A stretch of DNA of 38,718 nucleotides. It comes from a virus. The notes below the pieces were generated by a model. The model was not told the origin of the DNA, did not search any database, and saw nothing but the letters and a program-made list of their open reading frames with translations. The position numbers and the translations under genes were made by a program. The stretch lies in the IMG/VR virus record IMGVR_UViG_3300050821_010846, positions 1 to 38,718 of that record. The stretch is one strand, 5' to 3'. Shown in pieces: positions 37,065 to 38,718 of the stretch; position 1 is the first letter of the stretch, and each line of letters begins with the position of its first letter.

Positions 37065-38000
37065 CTATATAGATGAAACTGCAGAGGTGGCAGAAATGAC
37101 CACCCGCTTAGCAGAAGAACCTTTTGAGTTTAGAATATGGATATCAGAAAGCAAAGATTCTCGAAGTTTATGGATAGTGTCCAAATCCTGTCTAAAGGAT
37201 TTGAGACGGCTATATCCTCTTGGGAGCATTGTTTTTTTGAATTCCAGAATCTTTTCACAAACAGCTCTTTTGGTTTGAATAAATGGAAGTATATTTTTGA
37301 TTATGTTGAAAGAATCGGTAGAATTTATGGTGAGCTGAATCTGGTTCCGATCATTAGGATTTTTAGAAGATTTGTCTCTAAAAGAGGCACTTCCTTGGAA
37401 TCTTTCCATGATCCAAACTGGAACAATCGGACAAACTGCACCCATGGAAACTCTAATTTTATAAGAAGGAAAATCTCTATCCTTTTTCATGAATTTAGAA
37501 ATTCCTATGGAGCATTCTGCATCGATATAACCAGCGAGATAAGAAAAATCTTCTTCAGAGCACGACTTTTTTTCACGAATAGACCTTATATACGTGATAT
37601 GATCCAAAGTTGTGACCAGAATATTTTCTCTAGCTTTTTTAAATTCCTCCAACAAAGTCTCGCCAAAATCTATGAAGTCACAAGAGAGAAAATCTATAAA
37701 AATCTTGCATTCAGATTCTTTTTCCTTTACATAAGGAAAAATACTTTTTGCAACATCGAGAGCAGGTTTTCCTCTTATAGACCAAATATATTGATTAGCC
37801 CAATTAGCATTTTTTGGCATGTTCACTCTAATGTGTCCACCAAAAGTTTGTTGAAAGGATTTGATAATATCTTCCTTTGTAGAACAAATCGATATGGATC
37901 CCTCTCTAAAAGGATATCCTCGTGTATTAAATCTTTTTCTTATAGAAAAATGGCCATCTCCATCGATATAGCCAGCCAAATAGGAATAATTTATAGTCAT
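37065..38000 (-). CDS. LAGLIDADG homing endonuclease, antisense inside intron 1
   Basis: 311 residues with two LAGLIDADG helices: YLAGYIDGDGHFSIRK near residue 7 and YLAGYIDAECSIGISK near residue 155, each followed by the expected alpha-beta-beta pattern. Both catalytic acids are kept (D in GDG, E in AEC), so it is a monomeric two-domain enzyme likely active. It is encoded opposite to the coat gene, so it needs its own transcript. No Shine-Dalgarno site precedes the ATG; a possible promoter is at 38008-38037. It should cleave intron-less coat genes and drive intron spread. Confidence 0.85.
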   Translation of the reverse strand: MTINYSYLAGYIDGDGHFSIRKRFNTRGYPFREGSISICSTKEDIIKSFQQTFGGHIRVNMPKNANWANQYIWSIRGKPALDVAKSIFPYVKEKESECKIFIDFLSCDFIDFGETLLEEFKKARENILVTTLDHITYIRSIREKKSCSEEDFSYLAGYIDAECSIGISKFMKKDRDFPSYKIRVSMGAVCPIVPVWIMERFQGSASFRDKSSKNPNDRNQIQLTINSTDSFNIIKNILPFIQTKRAVCEKILEFKKTMLPRGYSRLKSFRQDLDTIHKLRESLLSDIHILNSKGSSAKRVVISATSAVSSI

Positions 38001-38007
38001 GATGTAT

Positions 38008-38037
38008 ATTTTAGACCATCCGTCATTTCTAAGTCAA
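38008..38037 (-). promoter_or_regulatory. Possible promoter for the antisense endonuclease (weak)
   Basis: Minus strand TTGACT (38032-38037), 18-base spacer, TAAAAT (38008-38013). Transcription would begin at about the ATG at 38000, giving an almost leaderless message, which would fit the missing ribosome site. Confidence 0.35.
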
Positions 38038-38052
38038 CAAGTAATAGCAATG

Positions 38053-38165
38053 AAACTCCATCCGGAGATCAACTTTCAGTAACAGATTTCAAGGCCGCGA
38101 TTTCTTGGTACGGTTCGTACGTCACGATTACCGATCAAGTGCAGTTCGTGGTACAAGACAGGGTT
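38053..38165 (+). CDS. Major capsid protein, exon 2
   Basis: 113 bases coding TPSGDQLSVTDFKAAISWYG, then SYVTITDQVQFVVQDRV. The QLSVTD and YVTITDQV blocks are typical of the family just after the N-terminal arm. Exon ends after T38165: ACAGGGTT (38158-38165) pairs completely with GGCCCTGT (38174-38181) with the standard U-G pair at the splice site. Exon lengths 199 and 113 sum to 312, a multiple of three, so exon 3 starts on a codon boundary. Confidence 0.8.
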
Positions 38166-38525
38166 AACATAAAGGCCCTGTATAAATCGGATCTAATTGA
38201 CTTGGAACTCCTGGCAGCGTAGGGAATATGGAAGGAGAAATAAATTTAGATTTAGAAGAGAAAGCAAAGCCTATTCTGGAAAAAATGAGGCTCTGTAAAG
38301 ACTACAATATTTACAGAAAACTTGCTGATGAACTTCTGGGTTTAGTTGAATCTCCTACAACTGTAAAGGACAACAAGGGCGAACCCGAAAGGGACGCTGA
38401 ACGACTTAACGATCTGATCTCGAAAGAGAATGCGAAAGTCTGACCTCACAGGTAACTGTGAGAGGGAAATCCGAAGAGTTTTCCCCGCCTAATAATTGGG
38501 TCAAAGCCTAATTAATTAGGTCATG
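38166..38525 (+). ncRNA. Group I intron 2 in the capsid gene (360 bases, no endonuclease)
   Basis: Same 20-base block as intron 1 (38196-38215), a GGACAACAAGGGCGAACCCG segment near 38369, an R-like element GCTGAACGACTTAACG near 38397, an S-like AAAGTCTGACC near 38435, and a terminal GTCATG ending in G38525. Compared with intron 1 it has about 120 extra bases between the conserved block and the Q segment, which contain an open frame. Splicing joins QDRV to KVTDSLNEA, matching the family's DPVLNEA region. Confidence 0.8.
38228..38443 (+). CDS. Possible intron-2 encoded 71-residue protein (weak)
   Basis: EGEINLDLEEKAKPILEKMR, YNIYRKLADELLGLVESPTT, then ERDAERLNDLISKENAK: charged, helical. AGGGA lies just before the ATG but too close. 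The second half overlaps the intron's catalytic core, which limits its evolution as a protein. It could be real or an accident of a purine-rich insertion. Confidence 0.25.
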   Translation: MEGEINLDLEEKAKPILEKMRLCKDYNIYRKLADELLGLVESPTTVKDNKGEPERDAERLNDLISKENAKV

Positions 38526-38718
38526 AAAGTAACAGATAGCTTAAATGAAGCGACAAAAGTATTGTCACTGCAGCTCGGTCTTACTATTGATACGCTCATA
38601 CGCGATATGATGGTATCGACTGCTAGCACAATTGTGTGCAGCCATGGTAACAACGGTAATACACCGACCGAAATCAACGACCAGGACATCCAGACGGCTG
38701 TCATTGCGTTGAGACAAG
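38526..38718 (+). CDS. Major capsid protein, exon 3 (partial, runs off the right end)
   Basis: 64 residues plus one base: KVTDSLNEATKVLSLQLGLT, IDTLIRDMMVSTASTIVCSH, then GNTPTEINDQDIQTAVIALR. The D.LIRDM..STAS and NPTEI/TPTEI blocks are characteristic of this capsid family. The gene continues, after a short missing piece, at bases 1-387. Confidence 0.85.

Larger units (their letters stand above)
36903..38052 (+). ncRNA. Group I intron 1 in the capsid gene (about 1150 bases, carries an antisense LAGLIDADG gene)
   Basis: Core elements: a 20-base block at 36935-36954 (ATTGACTTGGAACTCCTGGC) shared with intron 2, a Q/P6 segment with GACAAGGCGGAACCCGCAAG near 36973, an R element GTGACAGACTAA near 37000, and an S element GCGATAGTCGAA near 37048 that closes P7 with R. 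It ends with G38052, as group I introns do. Removal restores the coat frame to the base. The endonuclease gene occupies 37065-38000 on the other strand, between S and the 3' end. Confidence 0.8.

Noticed and set aside
37137-38222. Long plus-strand open frame (361 codons) across intron 1 and exon 2
   Set aside because: It is the mirror of the LAGLIDADG gene for most of its length; only the last part (exon 2 and the intron 2 start) is coat text. The peptide has the Phe/Ser/Arg-rich look of an antisense frame.

Overview
This window is almost a complete genome of a tailed double-stranded DNA phage with a P22-like (short-tailed, podovirus-type) virion plan. The evidence is a P22-like gene order and matching lengths: small terminase, large terminase, a 716-residue portal, a scaffold, a major capsid protein of the P22 coat/N4-gp56 type, a neck protein, a large hub protein, and three consecutive proteins sized like the P22 ejection proteins gp7, gp20 and gp16. 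Base composition is AT-leaning. Shine-Dalgarno sites are of the AGGAG type and there is a lipoprotein signal, so a Gram-negative host is likely, but nothing names the host. The two window ends carry the two parts of one capsid gene, so the simplest reading is a circular or circularly permuted genome of about 39 kb opened inside that gene, with a short piece missing.

Layout. 1-10199 (+): end of capsid gene, small virion proteins, neck/hub proteins, ejection proteins. 10177-10830 (-): four overlapping microprotein genes, three of them with a hydrophobic N-terminal segment, under their own promoter. 10964-17085 (+): repetitive fibre, glycosyltransferase, lectin-like and tail-tip proteins, two membrane proteins, then a terminator. 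17082-20572 (-): early module with an HTH replication-initiator-like protein, a RecT-type annealing protein, small proteins, a strongly acidic protein and a PD-(D/E)XK exonuclease. 20649-21875 (+): Cro-like regulator, two-domain excisionase-like HTH protein, RusA resolvase and a small conserved protein. 21957-30030 (+): packaging module, with an HNH homing endonuclease squeezed between terS and terL, then about 20 very small genes, a structured non-coding stretch containing a tRNA-like element, and the portal. 29699-34475 (-): an inverted island of small accessory genes lying between portal and scaffold. 34603-38718 (+): small virion-type genes, scaffold, and the capsid gene.

The most striking findings are these. 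(1) The capsid gene is cut by two group I introns (36903-38052 and 38166-38525). Splicing restores a family-consistent reading frame exactly, and the first intron carries a LAGLIDADG endonuclease gene in antisense. (2) A 16-bp motif is shared by the control regions of three minus-strand units (10851, 19957, 20624) and looks like a phage-specific promoter/operator. (3) A dispersed palindrome, ATGTAAAGC-N-GCTTTACAT, occurs four times. (4) A family of proline/tryptophan-rich microproteins is scattered through the packaging region. (5) The replication gene has three near-repeated translation starts, two of which encode 7-8-residue peptides. (6) A 12-unit degenerate pentamer array lies at 33790-33849. 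(7) A protein at 33855-34475 has features that recall RAMP (Cas7-like) proteins.

I found no DNA polymerase, replicative helicase, integrase or recognisable endolysin. Replication therefore probably starts from the HTH initiator and uses host machinery, and the lysis enzyme must be one of the unidentified genes.
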